From positions 620,001 to 684,000 of the forward strand of contig NZ_JAJNDU010000001.1 of NCBI RefSeq assembly GCF_021043365.1: DNA of 64,000 nucleotides, read 5' to 3'. The DNA comes from Sphingomonas sp. IC-11. GTDB lineage: Bacteria > Pseudomonadota > Alphaproteobacteria > Sphingomonadales > Sphingomonadaceae. Under the pieces are notes generated by a model. The model did not search any database and was not told the DNA's origin. It saw only the letters and a list, made by a program, of their open reading frames with translations. Every line of letters starts with the position of its first letter. Position 1 is the first letter of the stretch. Position numbers and translations under genes: made by a program. Positions 40,633 to 48,597 of this stretch are shown one piece after another.

Positions 40633-40661
40633 TTGACACTGAACGGACCAGCCGTCTTACT
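40633..40661 (+). promoter_or_regulatory. Promoter of the HU gene
   Basis: TTGACA (40633-40638) is a perfect -35. Seventeen bases later CTTACT (40656-40661) is a fair -10. It lies 70 bp before the hup start and directly after the lon terminator. Confidence 0.5.
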
Positions 40662-40730
40662 GGTACGACCGGCCCTGCGCGGCCGAGTCCACTTTTTTGA
40701 ATATCCGCACAGCGAAACGGGGGTCGGTGC

Positions 40731-41003
40731 ATGAATAAGCAGGAGTTGATCGCGGCGGTTGCGAATGTGTCCGGGCTCGCAAAGAACGATGCGACCCGGG
40801 CCGTCGAAGCCGTGTTCGATACGATCAGCGCGCAGTTGAAGAAGGGCGATGAAGTGCGTCTCGTCGGCTTTGGCACTTTCGCGGTGACCAAGCGGAAGGC
40901 ATCCACTGGTCGCAACCCACGCACCGGGGAGCCGATGACGATCAAGGCGTCCAGCCAGCCGAAGTTCAAGGCCGGCAAGGTGCTGAAGGATTCTCTGAAC
41001 TGA
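40731..41003 (+). CDS. DNA-binding protein HU
   Basis: 90 aa histone-like protein that bends and compacts DNA. MNKQELIAAVA starts the dimer domain and GRNPRTGEPMTIKA, near residue 60, is the DNA-binding arm. Full length for the family. It lies directly downstream of lon, a common arrangement of lon and hupB in proteobacteria, but it has its own promoter. Confidence 0.97.
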   Translation: MNKQELIAAVANVSGLAKNDATRAVEAVFDTISAQLKKGDEVRLVGFGTFAVTKRKASTGRNPRTGEPMTIKASSQPKFKAGKVLKDSLN

Positions 41004-41029
41004 TCCAATTTTTGCGAACGGAGCGGTTT

Positions 41030-41069
41030 GCGGGCTGGACAGGGGCAATCTTGCCCCCTAAAGGCCCGC
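41030..41069 (+). terminator. Two-part stem-loop after the HU gene
   Basis: GCGGGC (41030-41035) pairs with GCCCGC (41064-41069), enclosing an inner hairpin GGGGCA/TGCCCC (41042-41047 with 41052-41057). No T-run follows. It may end the HU mRNA or separate it from the tRNA. Confidence 0.4.
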
Positions 41070-41083
41070 TTCCGGTTTCGATC

Positions 41084-41158
41084 GGGCGCGTAGCTCAGCG
41101 GTAGAGCACACCCTTCACACGGGTGGGGTCACAGGTTCAATCCCTGTCGCGCCCACCA
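41084..41158 (+). tRNA. tRNA-Val (CAC)
   Basis: 75 bases with an encoded CCA. All four stems pair: acceptor GGGCGCG/CGCGCCC, D stem GCTC/GAGC, anticodon stem CACCC/GGGTG, and T stem ACAGG/CCTGT. The anticodon loop TTCACAC gives anticodon CAC, which reads GUG valine codons. A rho-independent terminator follows. Confidence 0.97.
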
Positions 41159-41163
41159 TATAC

Positions 41164-41199
41164 AAAGCCCCGCGGTCGCCATGACCTGCGGGGCTTTTT
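41164..41199 (+). terminator. Rho-independent terminator of the tRNA
   Basis: AAAGCCCCGC (41164-41173) pairs with GCGGGGCTTT (41188-41197), and a T-run ending at 41199 follows, with further T bases just beyond. Confidence 0.93.
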
Positions 41200-41358
41200 G
41201 GTTTTCCAGCGGTTTGACGATGGGGCGCTCCGGCGGGTCACTCGCGCCGGAGCGGATCTGACGGTCCTCGCCGCGAGGGGAGGGTCGGTATCTCGAGGAG
41301 AGATGCCGGCGGCGTGGCCGGCACTTCTAGGGGAAGGGGGCGGACCGGAAACCGGCTG

Positions 41359-41973
41359 TCAGTCTTTCCAGCACCAGTAGAGCTGGGCCGGCGGCACGTT
41401 CCACCATTCCATGTCGTGGTCGATGTGCCCGAAATGCGGTGCGAGGAAGTCGCGGACCTTGGGGCTGAACTGATAAACGAGAAAGGCGCCGCCGGGGCGG
41501 ATGACCCGGTGGGTGGCGGATGCGATCGCCGGGCCGACGCCGGCCGGCAACGTCGAGAACGGCAGGCCCGAGAGGACGTAATCGGCCGACTCATGCCCAC
41601 GCTCGGCAACGATCGACTCCACGTCGGCCGCGGAGCCATGCACCGCCTCGAAGCGCGAGTCCGAGATGGTGTGATTGAGGTAGCGGATGAAGTCCACGTT
41701 GGTGTCGACGGCGATAAGCGTCGCGTCCGGCGCCATCCGTTCCAGGATCGGGCGGCAGAACGTGCCGACCCCAGGTCCATATTCCACGAAGAGCTTGCAA
41801 TTGGCCCAGTCGACCGGCGCAAGCATCTTGTCGATCAGCTTCGCCGACGACGGGATAACCGATCCCACCATCACTGGATGCTTCAGAAAGCCGGAGAAGA
41901 ACATCTGCCACGGCTTGGGCACGCCATTGGCGCTGGTTTTCACGCGGCGCGCCGCACTGGTGGAGCTTGACAT
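41359..41973 (-). CDS. Phospholipid N-methyltransferase-like SAM enzyme
   Basis: 204 aa class I methyltransferase. The SAM-binding motif VEYGPGVGTFCRPIL is near residue 61, followed by an acidic strand end LIAVDTN near 84 and LSGLPFSTLP near 131. It resembles the PmtA-type phosphatidylethanolamine methyltransferases of alphaproteobacteria, but the substrate cannot be told from sequence. ATG at 41973 gives a basic amphipathic N-terminus that could bind membrane lipids. The frame is open far upstream to 43518, but that part is antisense to the transporter gene. Confidence 0.82.
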   Translation of the reverse strand: MSSSTSAARRVKTSANGVPKPWQMFFSGFLKHPVMVGSVIPSSAKLIDKMLAPVDWANCKLFVEYGPGVGTFCRPILERMAPDATLIAVDTNVDFIRYLNHTISDSRFEAVHGSAADVESIVAERGHESADYVLSGLPFSTLPAGVGPAIASATHRVIRPGGAFLVYQFSPKVRDFLAPHFGHIDHDMEWWNVPPAQLYWCWKD

Positions 41974-42081
41974 GAAGGAACAACAACTCCCCGAAAGATC
42001 GTAACTGTGCCGAACGCGGCACAAGCAGGAGAGTTGCCATAGCGGGGTTGCGCGCGGCTCCCAAGCGCCTAATCGAACCGT

Positions 42082-43455
42082 ATGACAGGGGATCCGGCAC
42101 AAGAGAGGAGCGCCGCGAGACGGCGCAAGCGGCCGCGACGTACGTTCGACAAGCGATTCGCGCTGATGTTCATGGTCATGCTGACCATCGCCGCCGGCAA
42201 TACTGCACTTCAATCGGTATTGCCCGCGCTTGGTCGGTCGCTGGGCGTCGCCGACAGTGCCGTTGCGGCGGCGTTCTCGGTGTCGGCATTGCTCTGGGTG
42301 ATCGCGGCGCCGTTCTGGGCCAACCGCTCCGATCGGCATGGCCGCCGCATGATGATCCTTCTCGGAATGGGCGGCTTCTGCCTTAGCCTCGCCACCTGCG
42401 GCGTGTTCCTGGCGGCTGGCATCAATGGCTGGATCAGCGGAACGGCCGCGTTCATTCTCTTCATCATGGGCCGCCTGATCTACGGTACCTTCGGTTCGGC
42501 CGCGCCGCCAGCCGTGCAGGCGATGGTCGCCGGCGATACCACGCGGGAGGAGCGGACCCGCGCGCTGACCCTCATTGCCAGTGCCTTTGGGCTGGGCACC
42601 ATCCTGGGCCCGGCCATCGCTCCCTATCTGATCCTCGGCCACATCGGTTCGGTCGAGGTCGGCCTCGCCGGGCCTGCCTTTGTCTTCACCATTTTCGGCG
42701 TGGCGATGTTTCTGACGATCCGCGCAATGCTGCCGGACGACCGCAACATGGCGGAGGCGGTTCATGGCGGAACCAACGGCTATCCGTCGATTGGCGGGCA
42801 GGGAACCGGCGCCAGCGTGCGCGGGGCGACGGAGCCCAGGGGCGGGGTAAAGATCAGCTACTTCGATCGCCGCATCCGCACCTGGATGATCGCAGGGCTG
42901 GTGATGGGCCATGCGCAGGCCATGACGGGGCAGGCGATCGGCTTTCTGGTGATTGACCGCCTGAACCTGCCGCCGGCGCTTGCGCTGGAACCGACCGGCA
43001 TCGTGTTGATGATGGGCGCTGGCACGGCACTGCTGGCGCAATGGGGCATCATTCCCACGCTGAATCTCGCCCCCCGCGCGCTGGTGCTCGTCGGGCTGGT
43101 GCTGGCAGCAGCAGGCACGGCACTCACCGGGATGGCGACATCGCTCTACGGGATCGCCACCGCTTATGCGCTCGCGAGCCTCGGCTTCGGTTTCACCCGC
43201 CCCGGCTTCACCGCCGGATCGAGCCTGGCGGTCGGCCCGCAGGCGCAGGGCTCCGTCGCGGGCAAGGTGACGAGCGTCAACGGTGCCAGCTTTGTCCTGG
43301 GGCCATCGATCGGCGTTGGCTTGTATGAGGTCTGGCATTCGCTGCCCTATCTGGTCGCAGGGGTCGGATGCGTCGCATTGTTCGTTTATTGCTGGTTCGC
43401 CCTGCGCGAGCCGGACGAACAGGAAGTGGCCGCGTTCGACGATCCGGTGGTCTGA
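42082..43455 (+). CDS. MFS transporter
   Basis: 457 aa with 12 probable membrane helices and a basic cytoplasmic N-terminus (RRRKRPRR). The family motif A lies between helices 2 and 3 (NRSDRHGRRMM near residue 83). A hydrophilic loop of about 40 residues (MAEAVHGGTNG...) separates the two six-helix halves. The substrate is unknown; the N-terminal half resembles drug or metabolite exporters. It diverges from the methyltransferase with 108 bp between starts. Confidence 0.85.
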   Translation: MTGDPAQERSAARRRKRPRRTFDKRFALMFMVMLTIAAGNTALQSVLPALGRSLGVADSAVAAAFSVSALLWVIAAPFWANRSDRHGRRMMILLGMGGFCLSLATCGVFLAAGINGWISGTAAFILFIMGRLIYGTFGSAAPPAVQAMVAGDTTREERTRALTLIASAFGLGTILGPAIAPYLILGHIGSVEVGLAGPAFVFTIFGVAMFLTIRAMLPDDRNMAEAVHGGTNGYPSIGGQGTGASVRGATEPRGGVKISYFDRRIRTWMIAGLVMGHAQAMTGQAIGFLVIDRLNLPPALALEPTGIVLMMGAGTALLAQWGIIPTLNLAPRALVLVGLVLAAAGTALTGMATSLYGIATAYALASLGFGFTRPGFTAGSSLAVGPQAQGSVAGKVTSVNGASFVLGPSIGVGLYEVWHSLPYLVAGVGCVALFVYCWFALREPDEQEVAAFDDPVV

Positions 43456-43559
43456 GCCTTCGCAAAGTGGATCCGGAACGGCGGCCATAACCGCGGGTGA
43501 TCCACCGCTGATCCCCAAAGTCTTGTCGCGAGCGTCAACTGATCCTAGACGCGCGCGCC

Positions 43560-44810
43560 ATGACCGACTCCTCCATCAAGCGCCCCGTCGGCGACGCCGG
43601 CATCAAGCGCGTCGTCCTTGCCTATTCAGGCGGCCTCGACACCAGCGTCATCCTGAAATGGCTGCAGCAGACCTATAACTGCGAAGTCGTGACGTTCACT
43701 GCCGATCTCGGCCAGGGCGAGGAGCTGGAGCCGGCGCGCCGCAAGGCGGAGCTGGCCGGGGTGAAGCCCGAGCATATCTTCATCGACGATCTGCGCGAGG
43801 AGTTCGTCAAGGATTACGTCTTCCCGATGATGCGCGCGAATGCGACGTATGAGGGGCTGTACCTGCTCGGCACGTCGATCGCGCGGCCGCTGATCGCCAA
43901 GCGCCAGATCGAGATCGCGCGTCAGGTTGGCGCCGATGCCGTCAGCCATGGGGCGACCGGCAAGGGCAATGACCAGGTCCGTTTCGAGCTTGGCTATTAC
44001 GCGCTGGCGCCCGACATCAAGGTGATCGCGCCGTGGCGTGAATGGGATCTCACCAGCCGCACCCGCCTGATCGAGTTCGCCGAGCAGAACCAGATCATGG
44101 TGACGAAGGACAAGCGCGGCGAATCGCCGTTCTCGACCGACGCCAATCTTCTGCACACCTCGTCCGAGGGCAAGGTGCTCGAAGATCCGTGGGAGGAAGT
44201 GCCGGATTACGTCTATTCGCGCACCGTGAACCCGGAGGACGCGCCGGACGCGCCGGAATATATCACGATCGATTTCGAGCGCGGTGACGGCGTGGCGCTG
44301 AACGGCGAGGCATGCTCGCCCGCGACGCTGCTGACCAAGCTGAACGAGCTTGGCCGCAAGCATGGCATCGGCCGGCTCGACCTGGTCGAGAACCGCTTCG
44401 TCGGCATGAAGAGCCGCGGCATGTACGAGACGCCGGGCGGCACCATCTATCACCTCGCCCATCGCGGCATCGAGCAGCTGACGCTCGATCGCGGCGCAGC
44501 GCACCTGAAGGACGAGCTGGCGATCAAATACGCCGAGCTGGTCTATAACGGCTTCTGGTTCTCGCCCGAGCGCGAGATGCTGCAGGCAGCTGTCGACTAT
44601 AGCCAGGAGAAGGTCTCCGGCACGGTGCGGCTGAAGCTCTACAAGGGCAATGTCGGCGTCGTCGGCCGCAAGTCGCCCAACTCGCTCTACAGCGAGAAGG
44701 TCGTGACGTTCGAGGACGATCAGGGCGCCTATGACCAGCGGGATGCGGAAGGCTTCATCAAGCTGAACGCGCTTCGCCTGCGCCTGCTGGGTCGCCGCGA
44801 CGGCCGCTAA
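43560..44810 (+). CDS. argG: Argininosuccinate synthase
   Basis: 416 aa. Joins citrulline and aspartate with ATP in arginine synthesis. The PP-loop [15 protein letters not shown] is near residue 21, followed by the [14 protein letters not shown] motif near 133 and the citrulline/aspartate-binding [18 protein letters not shown] near 181. Full length. It stands alone, with no other arg gene next to it. Confidence 0.98.
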   Translation: MTDSSIKRPVGDAGIKRVVLAYSGGLDTSVILKWLQQTYNCEVVTFTADLGQGEELEPARRKAELAGVKPEHIFIDDLREEFVKDYVFPMMRANATYEGLYLLGTSIARPLIAKRQIEIARQVGADAVSHGATGKGNDQVRFELGYYALAPDIKVIAPWREWDLTSRTRLIEFAEQNQIMVTKDKRGESPFSTDANLLHTSSEGKVLEDPWEEVPDYVYSRTVNPEDAPDAPEYITIDFERGDGVALNGEACSPATLLTKLNELGRKHGIGRLDLVENRFVGMKSRGMYETPGGTIYHLAHRGIEQLTLDRGAAHLKDELAIKYAELVYNGFWFSPEREMLQAAVDYSQEKVSGTVRLKLYKGNVGVVGRKSPNSLYSEKVVTFEDDQGAYDQRDAEGFIKLNALRLRLLGRRDGR

Positions 44811-45047
44811 GCCTTTCCCCTCTGGCGCATCGGTCCTTCGCCCCGGCTTCGCACCGGGTCGATGCGGCCCATTGGCCCGGGGGGACTTGCAGCTCGCACC
44901 TTCGGCGCATTTCCGCCGCTAACTCGCTGAAATTGCGCTTTCTTTGACGGTCGCGCCGCGCGATCGTTATCCTTCAGGAACGATCCTGCTGCGATCGGCG
45001 TTGAACATGAGCCTGGGGCACTCGCCCCGAGTTCAAGGGAGATTGCA
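44811..45047 (+). promoter_or_regulatory. Promoter and structured leader of the small lipoprotein gene
   Basis: TTGACG (44944-44949) and TTATCC (44967-44972), spaced by 17 bases, form a good sigma-70-type promoter. A perfect 7-bp inverted repeat GATCGTT/AACGATC (44962-44968 and 44979-44985) overlaps the -10 box like an operator. The leader then has a nested stem, TTGAAC/GTTCAA (45001-45006 with 45031-45036) around GGGGC/GCCCC (45015-45019 with 45024-45028), ending just before the AAGGGAG ribosome site. Confidence 0.5.
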
Positions 45048-45311
45048 ATGAAGGGTGCAACATTCGGAGCGCTGCTGCTTGGCGCGACCGTGCTCACCGC
45101 TTGTGCAAACAATCGGGAAGAAGTGGTAGCGCCGGCTCCGCCGCTTGGTCCGGGTGCGCTTGCCGGTACGGTTGCCGCCGACCGGGATGGCGACGGCATG
45201 GTCGACGGCTATTACACGCCGGACGGCACCTACGTGCCCTTCACCGCGCCCCCGTGCCCGACCCCGCCGCCACCGCCGCCGCCGCCCACGCCGCGCGGCG
45301 AGCGAGGCTGA
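45048..45311 (+). CDS. Small lipoprotein with an EF-hand-like loop and poly-proline tail
   Basis: 87 aa. A lipobox VLTAC places the acylated Cys at residue 19. The mature part holds DRDGDGMVDGYY, which resembles a calcium-binding DxDGDGxxD loop, followed by a proline run (eight Pro in a row) and a charged end. It may be a small envelope anchor. It is followed after three bases by the L,D-transpeptidase gene, suggesting co-expression and a role near the peptidoglycan. ATG at 45048 has AAGGGAG upstream. Function unknown. Confidence 0.78.
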   Translation: MKGATFGALLLGATVLTACANNREEVVAPAPPLGPGALAGTVAADRDGDGMVDGYYTPDGTYVPFTAPPCPTPPPPPPPPTPRGERG

Positions 45312-45313
45312 GT

Positions 45314-46891
45314 TTGTTGGCCGGCCGCGGCGCGCCGGCCCGGCGCGCGGGCCGGCTGGCACTATCCATCCTCTTGCTTGCGTCGACGGCAGCCCTTCCG
45401 GGCGCTGCCGTCGCGCAGACAGGCTCCGAAACCAGCGCGCCCGCCAATGCGGTCGCTTCGGCGATCCGCCAGCAGGTCGGCGGCAAGCTGAGGGACTTCT
45501 ATCGCGCGCGCGGCTATTGGCCGCTGTGGATCGTCGGTGAAGCACCGGGGCCACAGGCCAGCGCCCTGGTGGACGTGATCGAAACGGTGGAGGTCGATGG
45601 CCTCGACCCAGAGCTATACTCGCCGGAACGATTGCGGCGCCTGATCGACGATGCGGAAAGCGGAAACCTACGCTCGCTCGCCTCCCTCGAGGTGGCGCTA
45701 AGCGGCGCACTTGCGGATCTGGTGCGCGACATGCGCGAGCCGCGGATCGAGATCCGCTACCTCGAAGAATCGCTGGAGCCGACTCGCGCCAAGCCGGACG
45801 CGATCCTGCGCCGCGCCGCGCTGGCGAAATCGACGCTAGACTATGTGCGAAACCTCGGCTGGATGAGCCCGCTTTACGGTCAGCTTCGTGAAGCGTTGCT
45901 AAGCGCTGAACCCGGCAACGGCGATGCTCGCGTAAACGTACCTTCAGGTCCGCTGCTTCGCCCCGGCATGACGGGTGAGCGAGTGGCGCTGCTGCGTGCG
46001 CGCCTCGGCCTTCCGGAAGGGGATGCGTATGACGATGCGCTGAGGGATCGGGTGCGGCGGTTCCAGTCCTCGCGCGGCTTGCCGGCCGATGGTCTGGCGG
46101 GTGCTCGTACCGTGGCGGCGCTCAATCGCGGCGCGGCGAAGCCGCCGGTGGACCGGCGTGAACTTCTGCGGCTGAACCTGGAACGTGCGCGCTTGTTGCC
46201 GGACGCCTGGACCCGCCACATCGTTGTCGATGCCGCGGCTGCCCGCTTGTGGTATTATGAAGGTGGTGCCGAGCAGGGGACGATGCGGGTAGTGGCCGGC
46301 ACTCCCGAGACGCAGACGCCGATGATGGCGGGCCTGGTGCGCTATGCCACGCTCAATCCTTATTGGAACGTGCCGGTGGATCTGGTGCGCAAGCGGATCG
46401 CGCCGAAGGTGCTGTCCGGCGTCTCCTTGGAACGACAGGGATATGAGGCGCTGTCCGATTGGACGGCGAACGCCCGCGTCATTCCAGCGTCGACGATCGA
46501 CTGGCGCGGGGTCGAGGCCGGCACCGTCGAGCCGCGGGTGCGCGAACTGCCGGGTCGCGGAAACTCGATGGGATCGGTGAAATTCATGTTCCCGAATGAT
46601 CTCGGCATCTATCTGCACGATACGCCGCAGAAGAACCTGTTTGCCAAGGCGGATCGGCACTTTTCAAACGGCTGCGTGCGGCTGGAGGATGCCGGTCGGC
46701 TCGGGAAATGGCTGTTCAGTCGGACGTTGAAACCGGAAAGCTCTGCGCCGGAGCAGCATGTCCCGGTGCCCGAACCAGTGCCCGTCTATCTGATGTATTT
46801 CACCGCCAGCCCCGATGCGGGCGGTGTCAAATATGTCGCGGACGTCTACAATCGCGATCGCCCGGCTTTGCAGCATGTGGCGAGCCGTTGA
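45314..46891 (+). CDS. L,D-transpeptidase with peptidoglycan-binding domain (YcbB-like)
   Basis: 525 aa. Makes 3-3 cross-links or attaches lipoproteins in the periplasm. An N-terminal signal or anchor (about residues 13-32), a scaffold domain, a peptidoglycan-binding repeat (RPGMTGERVALLRARLGLP near 217), then the YkuD catalytic domain with HFSNGCVRLED, catalytic Cys454. The start TTG at 45314 (or the next TTG) has GAGG upstream; the longer frame from 45101 lies inside the lipoprotein gene. Confidence 0.88.
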   Translation: MLAGRGAPARRAGRLALSILLLASTAALPGAAVAQTGSETSAPANAVASAIRQQVGGKLRDFYRARGYWPLWIVGEAPGPQASALVDVIETVEVDGLDPELYSPERLRRLIDDAESGNLRSLASLEVALSGALADLVRDMREPRIEIRYLEESLEPTRAKPDAILRRAALAKSTLDYVRNLGWMSPLYGQLREALLSAEPGNGDARVNVPSGPLLRPGMTGERVALLRARLGLPEGDAYDDALRDRVRRFQSSRGLPADGLAGARTVAALNRGAAKPPVDRRELLRLNLERARLLPDAWTRHIVVDAAAARLWYYEGGAEQGTMRVVAGTPETQTPMMAGLVRYATLNPYWNVPVDLVRKRIAPKVLSGVSLERQGYEALSDWTANARVIPASTIDWRGVEAGTVEPRVRELPGRGNSMGSVKFMFPNDLGIYLHDTPQKNLFAKADRHFSNGCVRLEDAGRLGKWLFSRTLKPESSAPEQHVPVPEPVPVYLMYFTASPDAGGVKYVADVYNRDRPALQHVASR

Positions 46892-47054
46892 TCCTCAGGC
46901 CGCCCGGTCAGGGGTGCCGGCTCGGCCACCATGACCCGGGCCAGCATGGCCGCCGCTGCTTCTCGCGAGGGGCAGCGGCCGTGTCGCATCGTTAACCACA
47001 ACTCAACCATCCTCCTCCATTGCCCCTGATGCACTGCTATGGGGCTGCACACAG
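46892..47054. other. Intergenic gap, L,D-transpeptidase to flavoprotein
   Basis: 163 bp. A hairpin CCGCTGC/GCAGCGG (46953-46959 with 46972-46978) is the only structure noted; it may end the transpeptidase transcript. No clear promoter is seen. Confidence 0.35.
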
Positions 47055-48569
47055 ATGGCGAAGAATGACGGCGCGGTTGATGTTGCGATCATCGGCGCAG
47101 GACCCGCCGGCCTCACGGCAGCATATCTGCTCGGCAAGGCCGGCTATTCCGTGACCGTGATCGAGAAGGATCCGCGCTACGTCGGCGGGATCAGCCGTAC
47201 CGTGGAGCACAACGGCTACCGCTTCGACATTGGCGGCCACCGCTTTTTCTCCAAGTCTCAGGAAGTGGTGGATCTCTGGAATGAGATCCTGCCTGACGAC
47301 TTCATCGAGCGGCCCCGGATGAGCCGGATCTATTATGAGGGCAAATTCTACAGCTATCCGCTGCGGGCGTTCGAAGCGCTGTGGAACCTCGGCATTTTCC
47401 GATCCGCTCTATGCATGGCGAGCTTTGCAAAGGCGAAGGCGCTGCCGAACCGCAAGGTGAAGAGCTTCGAGGACTGGACCGTCAATGCGTTCGGCTGGAA
47501 GCTTTATTCGATCTTCTTCAAGACCTACACCGAGAAGGTGTGGGGTATGCCCTGCGACGAGATGAGCGCAGATTGGGCGGCACAGCGTATCAAGGGGCTC
47601 TCGCTCTGGGGTGCCGTAACGGACGGCCTGAAGCGCAGCCTTGGCCTTAACAAGCGACCCAATGACGGCATGGCGGTAAAGACGCTGCTGGAGAGCTTCC
47701 GCTATCCGCGCCTTGGCCCGGGCATGATGTGGGAGGCCGCGCGCGATCTGGTGATCGGCCACGGCAATCGCGTGCTGATGGGGCACAAGCTGAAGCAACT
47801 CGCTTTCAATGAGGTGACGGAGCAGTGGACGGTCACTGCGGTGGACTCGGCTGGCGAGCCGGTGGCCATCCGGGCGACTCATGTCATTTCCTCCGCTCCG
47901 ATGCGGGAACTGGCCAGCCGGCTGCATCCGCTGCCCGCGACGCTGCCGGAAGCGGCCAACCTGAAGTATCGCGATTTCCTGACGGTGGCGCTGATGATCC
48001 GGTCGCCGGATTTGTTCCCGGATAACTGGATCTACATCCACGATTCCAAGGTGAAGGTCGGCCGCGTTCAGAACTTCCGCTCCTGGTCGCCGGAGATGGT
48101 GCCCGATCCTGACCTCGCCTGCGTCGGGCTCGAATATTTCTGCTTCGAAGGCGACGGGCTGTGGGCATCGAGCGATGAAGAGCTTGTTGCACTTGCGACG
48201 AAGGAAATGGCGCAGCTCGGCTTGTGCCGCGCGGAGCAGGTCGTCGGGGGCACGGTGGTGCGCCAGGAAAAGGCCTATCCCGTCTATGACGAACATTATG
48301 CGGCCAATGTCGAAATGATGCGGCAGGAGATCGAGGCCCGCTATCCGACGCTGCACTGCGTCGGTCGCAACGGCATGCATCGCTACAACAACCAGGACCA
48401 CGCGATGATGACGGCCATGCTGACGGTGCGCAACATCGAGGCGGGCGCTCGGGTGTACGATATCTGGGCCGTGAACGAAGACGCTGAATACCATGAAAGC
48501 GGGAACGAGGGAGAGCAGGTCGCACTCGGCAGCCTGCGGGCCGTGCCCGAGCGATTGAAGGCCGCTTGA
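47055..48569 (+). CDS. FAD-dependent oxidoreductase, UDP-galactopyranose-mutase-like
   Basis: 504 aa. The Rossmann FAD motif IGAGPAGLTAAYLLGKAGY is at residues 12-30, followed by GGISRTVEHNGYRFDIGGHRFF near 43, the pattern of the mutase/protoporphyrinogen-oxidase group. The C-terminal FAD-contacting part is around RYNNQDHAMMTAM near 440. It probably rearranges or oxidises a nucleotide sugar or lipid-linked sugar, but the exact substrate is unknown. It is the first of a run with two large membrane proteins, so an envelope-glycan role is likely. Confidence 0.8.
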   Translation: MAKNDGAVDVAIIGAGPAGLTAAYLLGKAGYSVTVIEKDPRYVGGISRTVEHNGYRFDIGGHRFFSKSQEVVDLWNEILPDDFIERPRMSRIYYEGKFYSYPLRAFEALWNLGIFRSALCMASFAKAKALPNRKVKSFEDWTVNAFGWKLYSIFFKTYTEKVWGMPCDEMSADWAAQRIKGLSLWGAVTDGLKRSLGLNKRPNDGMAVKTLLESFRYPRLGPGMMWEAARDLVIGHGNRVLMGHKLKQLAFNEVTEQWTVTAVDSAGEPVAIRATHVISSAPMRELASRLHPLPATLPEAANLKYRDFLTVALMIRSPDLFPDNWIYIHDSKVKVGRVQNFRSWSPEMVPDPDLACVGLEYFCFEGDGLWASSDEELVALATKEMAQLGLCRAEQVVGGTVVRQEKAYPVYDEHYAANVEMMRQEIEARYPTLHCVGRNGMHRYNNQDHAMMTAMLTVRNIEAGARVYDIWAVNEDAEYHESGNEGEQVALGSLRAVPERLKAA

Positions 48570-48597
48570 GCCCGAGGGGCGGCCGATTACTGCCCGA

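Noticed and set aside
41974..43518. N-terminal extension of the methyltransferase frame (to 719 aa)
   Set aside because: The extension is antisense to the MFS transporter and lacks any domain; the methyltransferase has its own ATG at 41973.
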